Part shown: positions 41,316 to 49,607 of the stretch, in pieces
Position numbering within the stretch: position 1 is the stretch's first letter
Layout: each line of letters begins with the position of its first letter
Source: Cognatundibacterium aquatile
Lineage (GTDB): Bacteria; Pseudomonadota; Gammaproteobacteria; Burkholderiales; Burkholderiaceae_D
Reading direction: 5' to 3'
DNA length: 64,000 bases
Assembly (NCBI RefSeq): GCF_014699135.1
Contig: NZ_JACOFT010000005.1
Coordinates: 248,288-312,287, forward strand
Made by a program: the position numbers and the translations under genes
Notes under the pieces: generated by a model
Seen by the model: only the letters and a program-made list of their open reading frames with translations
What the model was told of the DNA's origin: nothing
Databases searched by the model: none

Positions 41316-41356
41316 AACAAGGCTGACTTATTCCATCAAGTCAGCCTTGTTGTTTT
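41316..41356 (+). terminator. Strong hairpin with T-rich tail between sspA and sspB
   Basis: A 14-bp stem: AACAAGGCTGACTT (41316-41329) and AAGTCAGCCTTGTT (41338-41351), 8-nt loop, then GTTTTT. It would cut off or reduce sspB transcription from upstream. Confidence 0.85.
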
Positions 41357-41402
41357 TATCGGTCCCATCTATTCTTAAACTTTGATCTGTTGAGTAAGCA
41401 TC

Positions 41403-41912
41403 ATGCAAGAAACATCGACAAAACCTTATTTCATGCGTGCCATTTACGAATGGTGTACTGATAATGGCTATACACCTTATATGGCGGTGAAAGTGCAGGG
41501 CGGTGCGCGGGTGCCTATGGAATTTGTCCGGAATGGCGAAATCGTACTGAACATCAGTTTTGGCGCGACCAGTGGCCTGAAAATGGATAACCAAGCCGTG
41601 ACATTCAAAGCCAGATTCGGCGGCTTTTCCCGCGAGATTTACGTTCCTGTCGCGAATGTGATGGCAATTTATGCGAGCGAGAATGGTCAGGGAATGGCAT
41701 TTGAGCTGGACCTTACCGAGCTGGAAGAAACGCAGGAAACAGTGCGATCGGCAGAGGAAAAAGAAATACCTGAAAACGAAGCGCCGCCGAGAAAGTTAGG
41801 TTTGGCCGCGGTCAGTTCCAAACCGGATAGCGAAGAAACAGCGGATTTATCCACTGAACAAAAAAAATCAGAAAAAAAATCAGAAAAGCCCTCGCTAAAA
41901 ATAATAAAGTAG
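41403..41912 (+). CDS. sspB: ClpXP adaptor SspB
   Basis: A 169-aa adaptor that delivers ssrA-tagged proteins to ClpXP. The folded N-domain (about 1-110, KPYFMRAIYEWCTDNGYTPY, LNISFGATSGLKMDN) binds the tag. A flexible charged linker leads to the C-terminal ClpX-binding peptide, here SLKIIK, resembling the E. coli tail. It is translated from ATG 41403 downstream of a terminator, so it needs readthrough or its own promoter. Confidence 0.95.
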   Translation: MQETSTKPYFMRAIYEWCTDNGYTPYMAVKVQGGARVPMEFVRNGEIVLNISFGATSGLKMDNQAVTFKARFGGFSREIYVPVANVMAIYASENGQGMAFELDLTELEETQETVRSAEEKEIPENEAPPRKLGLAAVSSKPDSEETADLSTEQKKSEKKSEKPSLKIIK

Positions 41913-41970
41913 CCTATAATCTTGGTCTTCGGGAATGCAACGGAAACGAAGCAAACACGATAAGATTTTC

Positions 41971-42046
41971 GCCGGCTTAGCTCACTTGGTAGAGCAGTTG
42001 ACTTGTAATCATCAGGTAGCCAGTTCGATTCCGGCAGCCGGCACCA
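41971..42046 (+). tRNA. tRNA-Thr (anticodon TGT)
   Basis: A 76-nt cloverleaf with encoded CCA. The acceptor arms GCCGGCT/AGCCGGC pair, D-stem GCTC/GAGC, anticodon loop CTTGTAA with TGT at 42004-42006, and T-loop TTCGATT. The anticodon stem GTTGA/TCATC has a U-U mismatch at positions 28-42, which is not usual. It is followed directly by a terminator. Confidence 0.95.
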
Positions 42047-42050
42047 ATTA

Positions 42051-42084
42051 AAAACCCATCGTTAGCAATAACGGTGGGTTTTTT
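42051..42084 (+). terminator. Terminator of tRNA-Thr
   Basis: Stem AAAACCCATCGTTA (42051-42064) and TAACGGTGGGTTTT (42069-42082) with a GCAA loop and one G-T pair, running into TTTT. Confidence 0.88.
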
Positions 42085-42244
42085 CTTTGCCATCGCATTT
42101 TCTTATTCGCGGTGCTGCCCTGATAATTCCTGCTCTTTCAAACATAACAGTGAACTGTGCACAGCTCTGCATGGTCATACTGCGCAAGCGCGTGCTGATG
42201 AGTCAGTGTTGGCGGCACGGAATAAAAATACACAGAGGAGTTTC

Positions 42245-44431
42245 ATGAAAAAAATAATCAACAGTGGCTTGTGTTTATTTCTTGCTGCCAGCACCGTGAT
42301 GGCGAATGCTGACGATGGCAAGCTGAGTCTGGAGATGCTGTATCACCCGCTGAAGAAAGAGAAATTCGATACCCGCCCGCTGACCCGTTTGTCGTGGGAT
42401 CAGCAAAATCGTCTGATCGAGTCCGAAGTGAAAGACGGTGTCGTCAAGCTTTCGGTTGTGAATACCGATACCTGGGAAAAACAGGCGCTGACGGTTGATG
42501 GGAATATTCTGCGCTATCTTAAATCCGCAGGCATTGACGACAAAGCGGCGCTGACTCTGGCGGAAAAACTGGGGCAACAGGTGCAAGCTGAAGTGAAGTC
42601 GTATTTGTTCACCTATAAAAATGATCTGTGGCTGCTCGATCTGCAAAATGCACGCGCACGCGAACTGACCCATACGCCGGATCAGGCCGAAGATGAAGCG
42701 ATACTCTCGCCGGACGCGAAATCGGTGGCGTACCTGAAAGGGAATGACCTGTATCTGACCGACATCGCCAGCGCGACAGAGAAACGTCTGACCACTGGTG
42801 GCAGCGAGACGAATCTGAATGGTCGTCTCGACTGGGTCTATATGGAAGAAATTTACGGACGCGGCAAATTGCGGGCATTCTGGTGGGCGCCGGATTCGCA
42901 GAAACTCGCCTTCCTGAATTTCGATGAAAGCAAAGTGCCGGTCTACACCCTCAGCGGTGATCATACGCAGCCTTTAAAAACGAATCTGACCCGCTATCCG
43001 AAAGCGGGTGATCCGAATCCCATAGTCAGATTAGGCATCGTTGATAAAGACGGCAAACTGACATGGACAGTCAATCCTTATCCCGAAAAAGAAACCCTGA
43101 TCGTGCAAGTAGGTTGGACGCCGGATGGCAAGTTGCTGGCCGGTTGGCAGGACAGAGTACAGACCTGGCTCGATCTGCGTTTGTATGACGCGCAATTACA
43201 GCAGAGTAAAGTGATCGTGCGTGAGACCAGCCCGGCATGGACTGAGCGTTTGCCGTTTCCGGTGTTTCTGAAAGACGGCGGTTTTATCTGGGAATCGGAT
43301 CGCAGCGGGCATCGCCATTTGTATCGTTATGATCAGCATTATCAGTTGCAAAAAGTGATCACCAGCGGCGATTGGGATGTGCGCAGCGTGTTTGGTGTGG
43401 ATGAAGCGCGGCAGCGGATATTGTTTGCCGCGAATCAGCGCAACCCTATCGGTAACGATGTCTACAGCGTCAATCTGAATGGCGAAGGCTTGCAGCGCCT
43501 GACCGAAGAATCAGGCACGCACGCGGTTCGCTGGAACAAAACCTTTACTCATTTCCTCGATAGCTGGAGCAGCCTGAAACAAACGCCGAAGCAGGCCTTG
43601 TTTAACGATGCTGGAAAACAGCTCAGGCTGATCGATGACGTTGGCATGCCAGAGAAAATGCGTACTCTGCGTCTGGCCAAAGTCAGCCAGCAACAAATCC
43701 GCGCACGCGATGGATTTTTACTGGAAAGCCTGTTGTACCTGCCGCCGGATTTCGATCCGGCAAAAAAATATCCGGTATATCAGCATTTGTATGCCGGGCC
43801 AATGGCGCCGCAGGTGAATGACCGTTGGTCGAATGATTTGTACCATCACTTCCTCGCACAACAAGGCTATGTTGTGTGGGTGCTGGATAACCGTAGTGCG
43901 AGTAATAAAGGCGTGGCAAGCGCGTGGCCTATCCACAAAAAACTGGGGCAACTCGAATTGCAGGATCAGCTTGATGGTCTGGCGTGGTTGCGTCAGCAAG
44001 GCTGGGCAGACATGGACAGAATTGCGCTGAACGGCTGGAGTTACGGCGGCTATTTCACCTCGTATGCGATGACGCACAGCAAAGCCTGGAAGATCGGTTT
44101 TGTCGGTGCGCCGGTGACCGACTGGCGTTTGTATGACAGCGTGTACACCGAGCGTTACATGGGCTTGCCGCAAGAAAATGCGAGTGGTTACGATCAGGGC
44201 AGTGTGCTGAAAGCGGCGAAAGATTTGCACGGAGAGATCCTGATCATGCATGGCACGATGGACGACAATGTGCATCCGCAAAATACCGTGATGCTGATCG
44301 AGGAGCTGATCAAAGGCGGCAAGGATTACAGTCTGCAACTGTATCCGGGTGCAGGTCACGGCCCGCGCGGTGACTGGACGATCTGGTCTTTGCAAAAAGC
44401 GAAATGGGAATTTCTGCAAAAGAAACTGTGA
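42245..44431 (+). CDS. Prolyl oligopeptidase-family protease, DPP-IV type (S9)
   Basis: A secreted 728-aa serine peptidase. The signal peptide is MKKIINSGLCLFLAASTVMA. The N-terminal beta-propeller (about 50-480) carries the DPP-IV segment DWVYMEEIYGR, the double-Glu motif that holds the substrate N-terminus. The alpha/beta-hydrolase domain has Ser599 in GWSYGGY, the acid at Asp673/674 in HGTMDDNVH, and His705 in GAGHGP. It likely removes X-Pro dipeptides. GAGGAG-type Shine-Dalgarno sequence precedes ATG 42245; the longer upstream frame crosses the tRNA terminator and is rejected. It stands alone. Confidence 0.93.
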   Translation: MKKIINSGLCLFLAASTVMANADDGKLSLEMLYHPLKKEKFDTRPLTRLSWDQQNRLIESEVKDGVVKLSVVNTDTWEKQALTVDGNILRYLKSAGIDDKAALTLAEKLGQQVQAEVKSYLFTYKNDLWLLDLQNARARELTHTPDQAEDEAILSPDAKSVAYLKGNDLYLTDIASATEKRLTTGGSETNLNGRLDWVYMEEIYGRGKLRAFWWAPDSQKLAFLNFDESKVPVYTLSGDHTQPLKTNLTRYPKAGDPNPIVRLGIVDKDGKLTWTVNPYPEKETLIVQVGWTPDGKLLAGWQDRVQTWLDLRLYDAQLQQSKVIVRETSPAWTERLPFPVFLKDGGFIWESDRSGHRHLYRYDQHYQLQKVITSGDWDVRSVFGVDEARQRILFAANQRNPIGNDVYSVNLNGEGLQRLTEESGTHAVRWNKTFTHFLDSWSSLKQTPKQALFNDAGKQLRLIDDVGMPEKMRTLRLAKVSQQQIRARDGFLLESLLYLPPDFDPAKKYPVYQHLYAGPMAPQVNDRWSNDLYHHFLAQQGYVVWVLDNRSASNKGVASAWPIHKKLGQLELQDQLDGLAWLRQQGWADMDRIALNGWSYGGYFTSYAMTHSKAWKIGFVGAPVTDWRLYDSVYTERYMGLPQENASGYDQGSVLKAAKDLHGEILIMHGTMDDNVHPQNTVMLIEELIKGGKDYSLQLYPGAGHGPRGDWTIWSLQKAKWEFLQKKL

Positions 44432-44446
44432 GCCGGAATTGCAATG

Positions 44447-44476
44447 AAAAAAGGACGCTGCGGCGTCCTTTTTTTA
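44447..44476. terminator. Terminator of the DPP-IV-like gene
   Basis: Stem AAAAAAGGACGC (44447-44458) and GCGTCCTTTTTT (44463-44474), 4-nt loop, continuing T-run. Symmetric ends, so it can act in both directions. Confidence 0.9.
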
Positions 44477-44495
44477 CGTAGAAATTAAAAAAACA

Positions 44496-44568
44496 GGGGA
44501 GTATCCAGAAAAAAACGCTTAATCCCAGCATAAAACAAGGGATTTAAATAATACTGGGGGGAGTATAT
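44496..44568 (+). repeat. Dispersed paired-box element C
   Basis: Box 1 GGGGAGTATCC (44496-44506); box 2 dyad ATACT-GGGGGG-AGTAT (44551-44566). The GGAG to GGAG distance is 62 bp. The middle (ATAAAACAAGGGATTTAAAT) resembles the same part of elements E and F, so the whole unit of about 75 bp is repeated, not only the boxes. Confidence 0.78.
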
Positions 44569-44716
44569 TTAAGCCGTTTTCGACTAGTTTTGACCCCGTT
44601 TCGGCCCTGTTTTATCTTTGCTTACATGCTGTTGCGCTTTGCGGACATCCAGGTGCAACGGTCCGCTGCTGATCTCCTGCTGATCTTAGCCACTGCCATT
44701 TTCAGACTTCAACGAA

Positions 44717-44743
44717 ATAAAAAAGCCACCACACGCAGGTGGC
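44717..44743 (-). terminator. Terminator of the esterase lipoprotein gene
   Basis: Read on the minus strand: GCCACC, 7-nt loop, GGTGGC, then a T-run. It lies about 85 bp beyond the stop codon of the minus-strand gene. Confidence 0.75.
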
Positions 44744-44792
44744 GGCTCGTCTCAGATCAGGTTCCGCGTGACGCCGTTGTAATGATGCCGAA

Positions 44793-44824
44793 GTCACGTC
44801 GCGGTGACGTCACAGCGACGTGAC
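44793..44824. other. Nested palindrome directly after a stop codon
   Basis: Outer arms GTCACGTCGC (44793-44802) and GCGACGTGAC (44815-44824) pair perfectly. The 12-nt loop contains the palindrome TGACGTCA. It begins 5 bp after the stop of the minus-strand lipoprotein gene, so it forms the start of its 3' untranslated region, or a protein-binding site. Confidence 0.6.
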
Positions 44825-44828
44825 TGCA

Positions 44829-46901
44829 TTACTGCGCAGGCACGGCGAAGTCGGCCAGTTTCTTGTTGAATTTGAACAGCCACAAGCGATTCGGACGTTC
44901 GCTGTCGGCACCACGAGCCACGCGTACCGAATTACCGGCAACGCAGCCAGTTGCACCGGCCGTGGTGGTCAGTGCGCCATTCGCATCCACCGTGCATTTT
45001 GTGATATCGGCACCTTCTACCGCTTTACCATTCGCATCGGTAATCAGGGTTTTCAGTCCGAAGTCATCATCATTCACCAATGCCAGCGTGTACTCATCGA
45101 CCAGAGCCAGACCTTCGGCTTTTTCTGCCAGCCAGCCTGCGCCATTCAGATCAAACAACACCGTCTTTTTGAGCGTGACTACGTTCGCATAATTCACACC
45201 GTTGACCGCTGCCCCTGTCATGCTGCTTTTTTCGAGGTCGCTGCCCATCGCGGCGATATCGGTTGCATCGCTTGGAATCTGCACCAGCATCAGACGATTG
45301 AATACCTTGCCGTCAACGCCAGCACCCTGTTCAATCACAATGAATTTGCCACCACCGAGTGCGACCAGATCGCCGAGTTTAGCGCCGCCGGTTTTGCCGG
45401 ATGCATACATCGTGCTGTCAAGCGGATACGCATACAATTTTGTTTTTTCAGTCGTCGGGTCAAACTCAACCCAGCGGTTAAATTTGGCGTAATCCTTGAT
45501 GCTTTCATTCGTCGCAGCGCTTGCACCCGGCACTTTATATGACGCTTTGCCGTCGTCCAGCGGGCTCTGGATAAAGCCCTGCAATTTTCCTGTGCCTGCA
45601 TCAAGTGACAGACCTTCCATGCCGCGATTCGCACGGCGTTTCAGCAGCACTGCGGGCAGGTCAGCAGCACCGCTGCCTGGCTGATATTTTTTCAGAATGA
45701 TACCGGTATTCATATCGATCTTCAGGATGAACGGACCATATTCATCCGATACCCAGAACACGCCGCGTGCCGTATCGAGCACAACGGATTCGGTATCGAG
45801 ACCGTAATCGCTGAAGGTGGTTTTGCTGGCGGCATCGTATTTCATCGCGTCGTTCAGCGGCACCTCGCCGGAGGAGCCGACTTTGCCAGCGGCGATCGAT
45901 AAGCCTGAAGCATTGATGGTGCTGCTGAATTTAATCGGCATTGATGATTTCAATGTCGCGCCGTTTTTACCGACCGAGATCAGACCGATCGATGGTGTGA
46001 AACTCGGTGAAGGGAAAAATTTAGCGTCGCTGGTGCCGCTGGCACCGGCTGTCACGACTGAATTAGGTACTTTCGGGCCGTCGCCGTTCGGGCCACGGTC
46101 GGTAATGCCGTAGAACTCCAGAGAACCATCGGCCGCTTTGCCTTTAAACGTCAGGCCAGAACCATACGATGGCAAAAAGCCTTTCGGGAAGTCGGCTTTC
46201 ACGGCCGCGTTTGTGCCTTCATACGGAACATAAAATGCATCTGCCGCCTTGATCTGGTAGCGCGTCACATTCGCCACCACCGTGCCGAGTGCATTGGTTT
46301 GCGTGACCGCATCAACGACAGGCTTGTCCATTTTGGACGCGAGCGTATCTTCAAAATGTTCGCGTACCAATGCGCGACGATCCGCATCCGCGCTGCGGCT
46401 CTGATAGGTAGCCGGCAGCTTGCTCAGCAGATTCGTCATCGCCGTATTGAATGTCGCCGCATTCGCATTGAAATCCAGAGCCTGACCTGCCAGCGCAGTT
46501 TTAACGGTAGAAGATAAGCGTATGCCATTCGAAGGATCATTATCTTCATCCAGCAATTGCAAGGCCATCAGGCGATTGACGACTTTATCGTCGTTGCTGT
46601 TGCTCAGATTCGCCAGGCTCAATGGCGTGATCACTGCCGCACATGGCGCAGAACCCAGGCTGATGCCGCCGACAGAAAAACTCATGCTGTCACCACTGTT
46701 GCAGCTAAAGCCGCCATCGGCTTGCGTTGTACCTTTTGCTGTGCCGCTGGTGTAATCCAGACCTTCCACCGCTGCATCCAGAAACACGCCCGACTGTGCG
46801 ACCGGTGCCGGGGTGGATGTCGTGTCGGAGCCACCGCAGGCGGCCACCAGAGCGCTTGCCGTCAGCGCGGCCAGCAGCGATACATTTTTGTTGTGATTCA
46901 T
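44829..46901 (-). CDS. Phytase-like esterase lipoprotein
   Basis: A 690-aa lipoprotein: signal peptide with lipobox LVAAC (Cys22) after MNHNKNVSLL, then a low-complexity linker and an N-terminal domain of about 180 residues. The C-terminal part looks like the 'esterase-like activity of phytase' family (PF13449), with FYGITDRGPNGDGP, ESVVLDTARGVFWVSDEYGP and VNDDDFG. The start at 46901 is chosen for the signal peptide and AGGATC upstream; the frame extends 14 codons more. Substrate unknown; phosphate esters are a guess from the family name. Single gene with its own terminator. Confidence 0.8.
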   Translation of the reverse strand: MNHNKNVSLLAALTASALVAACGGSDTTSTPAPVAQSGVFLDAAVEGLDYTSGTAKGTTQADGGFSCNSGDSMSFSVGGISLGSAPCAAVITPLSLANLSNSNDDKVVNRLMALQLLDEDNDPSNGIRLSSTVKTALAGQALDFNANAATFNTAMTNLLSKLPATYQSRSADADRRALVREHFEDTLASKMDKPVVDAVTQTNALGTVVANVTRYQIKAADAFYVPYEGTNAAVKADFPKGFLPSYGSGLTFKGKAADGSLEFYGITDRGPNGDGPKVPNSVVTAGASGTSDAKFFPSPSFTPSIGLISVGKNGATLKSSMPIKFSSTINASGLSIAAGKVGSSGEVPLNDAMKYDAASKTTFSDYGLDTESVVLDTARGVFWVSDEYGPFILKIDMNTGIILKKYQPGSGAADLPAVLLKRRANRGMEGLSLDAGTGKLQGFIQSPLDDGKASYKVPGASAATNESIKDYAKFNRWVEFDPTTEKTKLYAYPLDSTMYASGKTGGAKLGDLVALGGGKFIVIEQGAGVDGKVFNRLMLVQIPSDATDIAAMGSDLEKSSMTGAAVNGVNYANVVTLKKTVLFDLNGAGWLAEKAEGLALVDEYTLALVNDDDFGLKTLITDANGKAVEGADITKCTVDANGALTTTAGATGCVAGNSVRVARGADSERPNRLWLFKFNKKLADFAVPAQ

Positions 46902-47197
46902 GTGTTGATCCTGTGCTTGTCGAGGTTGACTGCTTTGCAGCAATCGCTGTTGTTTGAGGAGGTGCTTGCAAGCACGCCGTTACCGGGTGCAGGGCGATGA
47001 CTGTGATCGCAAGTAACAAAATGTAGCGACCGGATATGACCCTGTGATTACAGCGATGGCAGATAACAACAGCACAGAGAGTTGGAATAACTTATGTGGA
47101 AGATGGGAAAGAAGACGCAGCCATATGCGCGATCCTGTCTAGCGAGTCAGACATCCGTGGCAAGAGGCGAGCGCAGTCAGGCGCTGCGATTGAGGTT
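46902..47197. other. Spacer upstream of the esterase lipoprotein gene
   Basis: About 295 bp separating the lipoprotein gene start from the ubiX stop, both on the minus strand. No gene-like frame and no strong hairpin found. It should hold the lipoprotein promoter, which I cannot place. Confidence 0.4.
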
Positions 47198-47797
47198 CTA
47201 TTGGCTGTCTTTTAAACCTTGCCAGCGCGGTGTCAGCTCGTGCGGCAGGGTGAACATATCAAGTACGCGACCAACCGTGTGGTCGACCATTTCCTGTATC
47301 GATTGCGGGCGGTGGTAGAAACCGGGGAGAGGGGGGAAGATGATGCCGCCCATTTCGGTGACGGCGGTCATGTTGCGCAGATGCGCGAGGTTGAACGGGG
47401 TTTCCCGCACCATCAATATCAGGCGGCGGCGTTCTTTCAGCACGACATCGGCCGCGCGCGTGATCAGATTATCTGACATGCCATGCGCCACCGAGGCCAG
47501 CGTTTTCATCGAGCACGGTGCAATCACCATACCGTCTGATTGAAACGAACCGCTGGCGATGCTGGCGCCGACATCACGCACATGATGCACGACATCAGCG
47601 AAGGTCTCGACATCCTTACGCTTCATATCGAGTTCCTGATGTAGATTCAAGACCCCGGCTTCAGAAATCAGCAGATGCGTTTCGACATCCGGGTTTGCCT
47701 GTAATACTTGCAGCAAGCGCACGCCATACACTGAGCCGGTCGCGCCGGTGATGGCGATGATCAGGCGTTGTTTCGGTTGTGCGCTGGTGCTCGTCAT
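47198..47797 (-). CDS. ubiX: Flavin prenyltransferase
   Basis: A 199-aa enzyme that makes the prenylated FMN cofactor for the UbiD decarboxylase in ubiquinone synthesis. It has the flavin-binding start IIAITGATGSVYGVRLLQ and the core VIAPCSMKTLASVAHGMSDN. It is 7 bp downstream of grxD, the pair being usual in betaproteobacteria next to prmC. Confidence 0.96.
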   Translation of the reverse strand: MTSTSAQPKQRLIIAITGATGSVYGVRLLQVLQANPDVETHLLISEAGVLNLHQELDMKRKDVETFADVVHHVRDVGASIASGSFQSDGMVIAPCSMKTLASVAHGMSDNLITRAADVVLKERRRLILMVRETPFNLAHLRNMTAVTEMGGIIFPPLPGFYHRPQSIQEMVDHTVGRVLDMFTLPHELTPRWQGLKDSQ

Positions 47798-47804
47798 TGA
47801 TGGC

Positions 47805-48116
47805 TCAGTCTTTCAACAAGGTTTGCAGTTCGCCGTTTTCAAACATCTCATTCATGATGTCAGAGCCGCCGATGAATTCGCCTTTGATGTACAGCTGCGG
47901 TACGGTTGGCCAGTTAGAAAAATCTTTGATGCCCTGACGTACTTCCGGGTCTTCCAGTACATTGACAGTCACCAGATTCTGTACGCCGCAGGCTTTCAGT
48001 ACCTGCACCGCGCGACCGGAAAATCCGCATTGCGGGAATTGGGCAGTCCCTTTCATGAACAACACGACAGGGTTTTGGGTAACGGTTTCTTTGATCCAGC
48101 TTTGAACGTCGCTCAT
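47805..48116 (-). CDS. grxD: Monothiol glutaredoxin (Grx4 type)
   Basis: A 103-aa CGFS-type glutaredoxin binding a bridging 2Fe-2S cluster, often with BolA partners. The active Cys30 is in [13 protein letters not shown]. The usual GSH-binding elements [19 protein letters not shown] are seen. The BolA-family gene ibaG is also in this window. Its upstream region carries repeat element D. Confidence 0.97.
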   Translation of the reverse strand: MSDVQSWIKETVTQNPVVLFMKGTAQFPQCGFSGRAVQVLKACGVQNLVTVNVLEDPEVRQGIKDFSNWPTVPQLYIKGEFIGGSDIMNEMFENGELQTLLKD

Positions 48117-48222
48117 GGCTTTTCCTTGGTTAATAATGTGCCGCCATTATAAAGGAAACTCCGGCAGCGCTCCCGCGCGCCAACAGCGTGCTGACAGGCG
48201 CTGTTTTGCGCTAGGGGAATAA

Positions 48223-48307
48223 ATATACTCTCCCGGAGTATATGTTTAACACCCAATGAATATAAGGAGATCAGCATAGTTTTGTAAAAATATGGGGGGA
48301 GTATATG
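48223..48307 (+). repeat. Dispersed paired-box element D
   Basis: Box 1 is the dyad ATATACTC (48223-48230) and GAGTATAT (48236-48243); box 2 is GGGGGGAGTATAT (48294-48306). The GGAG to GGAG distance is 63 bp. It lies 100-190 bp upstream of grxD (minus), within the gap to the next minus-strand gene. Unlike B, C, E and F, the dyad box comes first here. Confidence 0.75.
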
Positions 48308-48390
48308 ATTTTAACCAGGATTGACCTAACTCAAGGATTTCCAATCCGGCTCGCGCAATACCGACGGAGCGGGGCGCGTTTTCAAAGGCG

Positions 48391-48894
48391 CTACGACCCC
48401 GTGCCGACAGAACCAAGGCCTGAGCTGTGCAGTAATAATACTTTGCCGTTGCGACGAACCAGCGTATCCGTGCTGCGTGATCGGATATGCATCAGCGTTC
48501 CAGCAACGTCCAGCGAACTGCTGACATCCACCGTCGCAGTTTTGCCGTCCGGCGATAGCGAGATGCTGTGTATCGTGTATTGAGAATCCAGTTGCAACAT
48601 GCCGCCCATTTTCTCGCCGAGCTTTTCCCAGGTCGCATACAAGTCACGATAGGCGTCGCAGGCTTGCTGCTTGTTTTGGTTCACCGTTTGCGTGTTTCCG
48701 GCTGTGCTGACGCTGCCGGTAGAGTGAAAATCCGGCGCCAGCAGCGCGCATATCGCCTCAGGCTGACGCTGCAGCGTCGCTATTTCAAGATCGCGGTAAA
48801 AGCCGTTGACATGTTCGTCCGACAGCTTGCGCCCGCCGATGAAGTACCACCAGCCGCCAGCCACAATCAGCACAAGGAGTATTACTTTTTTCAT
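48391..48894 (-). CDS. Membrane-anchored NTF2-like hypothetical protein
   Basis: A 167-aa protein with an N-terminal helix (VILLVLIVAGGWWYFIG) that anchors it in the inner membrane or serves as a signal. The rest, with an early helix (DEHVNGFYRDLEIATLQRQP), the segment ALLAPDFHSTGSV and late beta-strands, reads like an NTF2/SnoaL-type fold. Function unknown. It overlaps the end of the frameshifted gene upstream by 4 bp (ATGA), so the two formed an operon. Confidence 0.7.
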   Translation of the reverse strand: MKKVILLVLIVAGGWWYFIGGRKLSDEHVNGFYRDLEIATLQRQPEAICALLAPDFHSTGSVSTAGNTQTVNQNKQQACDAYRDLYATWEKLGEKMGGMLQLDSQYTIHSISLSPDGKTATVDVSSSLDVAGTLMHIRSRSTDTLVRRNGKVLLLHSSGLGSVGTGS

Positions 48895-49306
48895 TTATGT
48901 ATGCCAGAACGGATTGCACCTGCAGACTTGATGTACTCCAGACGTCGGAAGCGCAGTGCCGACCAGTCTTCATCTATGGCGACCTGGCGCACCGTATCGA
49001 AACCCTCGCTGCGAATGGCATCCCAGCCCGTGTCGCGGTTGAACTCGCACTTGTAACGCTTAGACGTGCCCTTCGGATACGCGAACCACAGCACTGCATC
49101 GCTTTCCGCCTTGCTTGCCAGAACTTTGGATAAAGTATCTACCTCGGCTTGTCTGGTGGCGAAGATCAGAGCGAAATGGATTGCCTTCGGTTGCTTCAGG
49201 TCACGCCTTCAAGCGCAAGCAACTCAGGCTCGAAGGATGGCGGCGCATTGACAACAAGAATCTCTTGTTGCTGTTTTAGGTTCAGCTTTTCAAAGATTGA
49301 CGACAT
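48891..49306 (-). pseudogene. DUF3052-like gene broken by a single-base frameshift
   Basis: The N-terminal part (MSSIFEKLNLKQQQEILVVN...ALEGVT, from ATG 49306) stops at a TGA near 49198-49200. In the neighbouring frame the product continues without a break as KQPKAIHFALIFATRQAEVD, then through WFAYPKGTSKRYKCEFNRD and DEDWSALRFRRLEY to the stop at 48891. Restoring one C at ACC(C)TGAAG rejoins both parts into a protein of about 138 aa, typical of the family (DUF3052; from memory). No slippery heptamer is present, so a deletion or a sequence error is more likely than programmed frameshifting. Confidence 0.8.
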
Positions 49307-49607
49307 AAGTTCACTTCCGGCGCCGCGATTGCCTCCACCAGTCAATTCGTAAAAATGCTGATTATTGGCGATTCTCTGCCGTACGTAAAGCAAGCGCAAA
49401 AACTGATAATGAAGCGGAATAATATCGCTGTGATTAGCTGCCGTCCCTTTTTAGCCATTGGCATAAAAATACCATCGTGCCCAGCTAATGTATGGACGCG
49501 CATAAAAGCGTTTGCAGTGAGAGTTTATAAATCTAAAAGGGCGCGTGAACCGCACCCTGAGCCAGGTTGATTTAGCTGCTTCGTGTTAGTCCTGCTCGAA
49601 CGTGAGG
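49307..49607. other. Spacer between the frameshifted gene and the OLD-type gene
   Basis: About 300 bp. I see the GAAGTGA ribosome-binding site of the frameshifted gene (minus) at its left edge, no strong terminator and no convincing gene. GTTAGGC at 49600-49606, overlapping the stop of the next gene, resembles half of an integron attC core, but no partner half is found. Confidence 0.4.

Larger units (their letters stand above)
44432..44828. other. Convergent intergenic region (397 bp)
   Basis: Between the peptidase (plus) and the esterase lipoprotein (minus). It holds, in order, the peptidase terminator, repeat element C, about 130 bp without recognisable content, a minus-strand terminator and a large nested hairpin. 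No gene. Confidence 0.7.

Noticed and set aside
42074-42244. 57-codon N-terminal extension of the DPP-IV-like peptidase
   Set aside because: It begins in the tRNA terminator; the signal peptide and ribosome-binding site place the start at 42245.
48305-48583. 92-codon + strand frame starting at element D box 2
   Set aside because: It runs antisense into the NTF2-like gene and its translation has no protein-like features beyond the first codons.
49196-49206. Programmed frameshift in the DUF3052-like gene
   Set aside because: There is no slippery heptamer or pseudoknot-like structure at the stop; a one-base deletion or sequence error is simpler.
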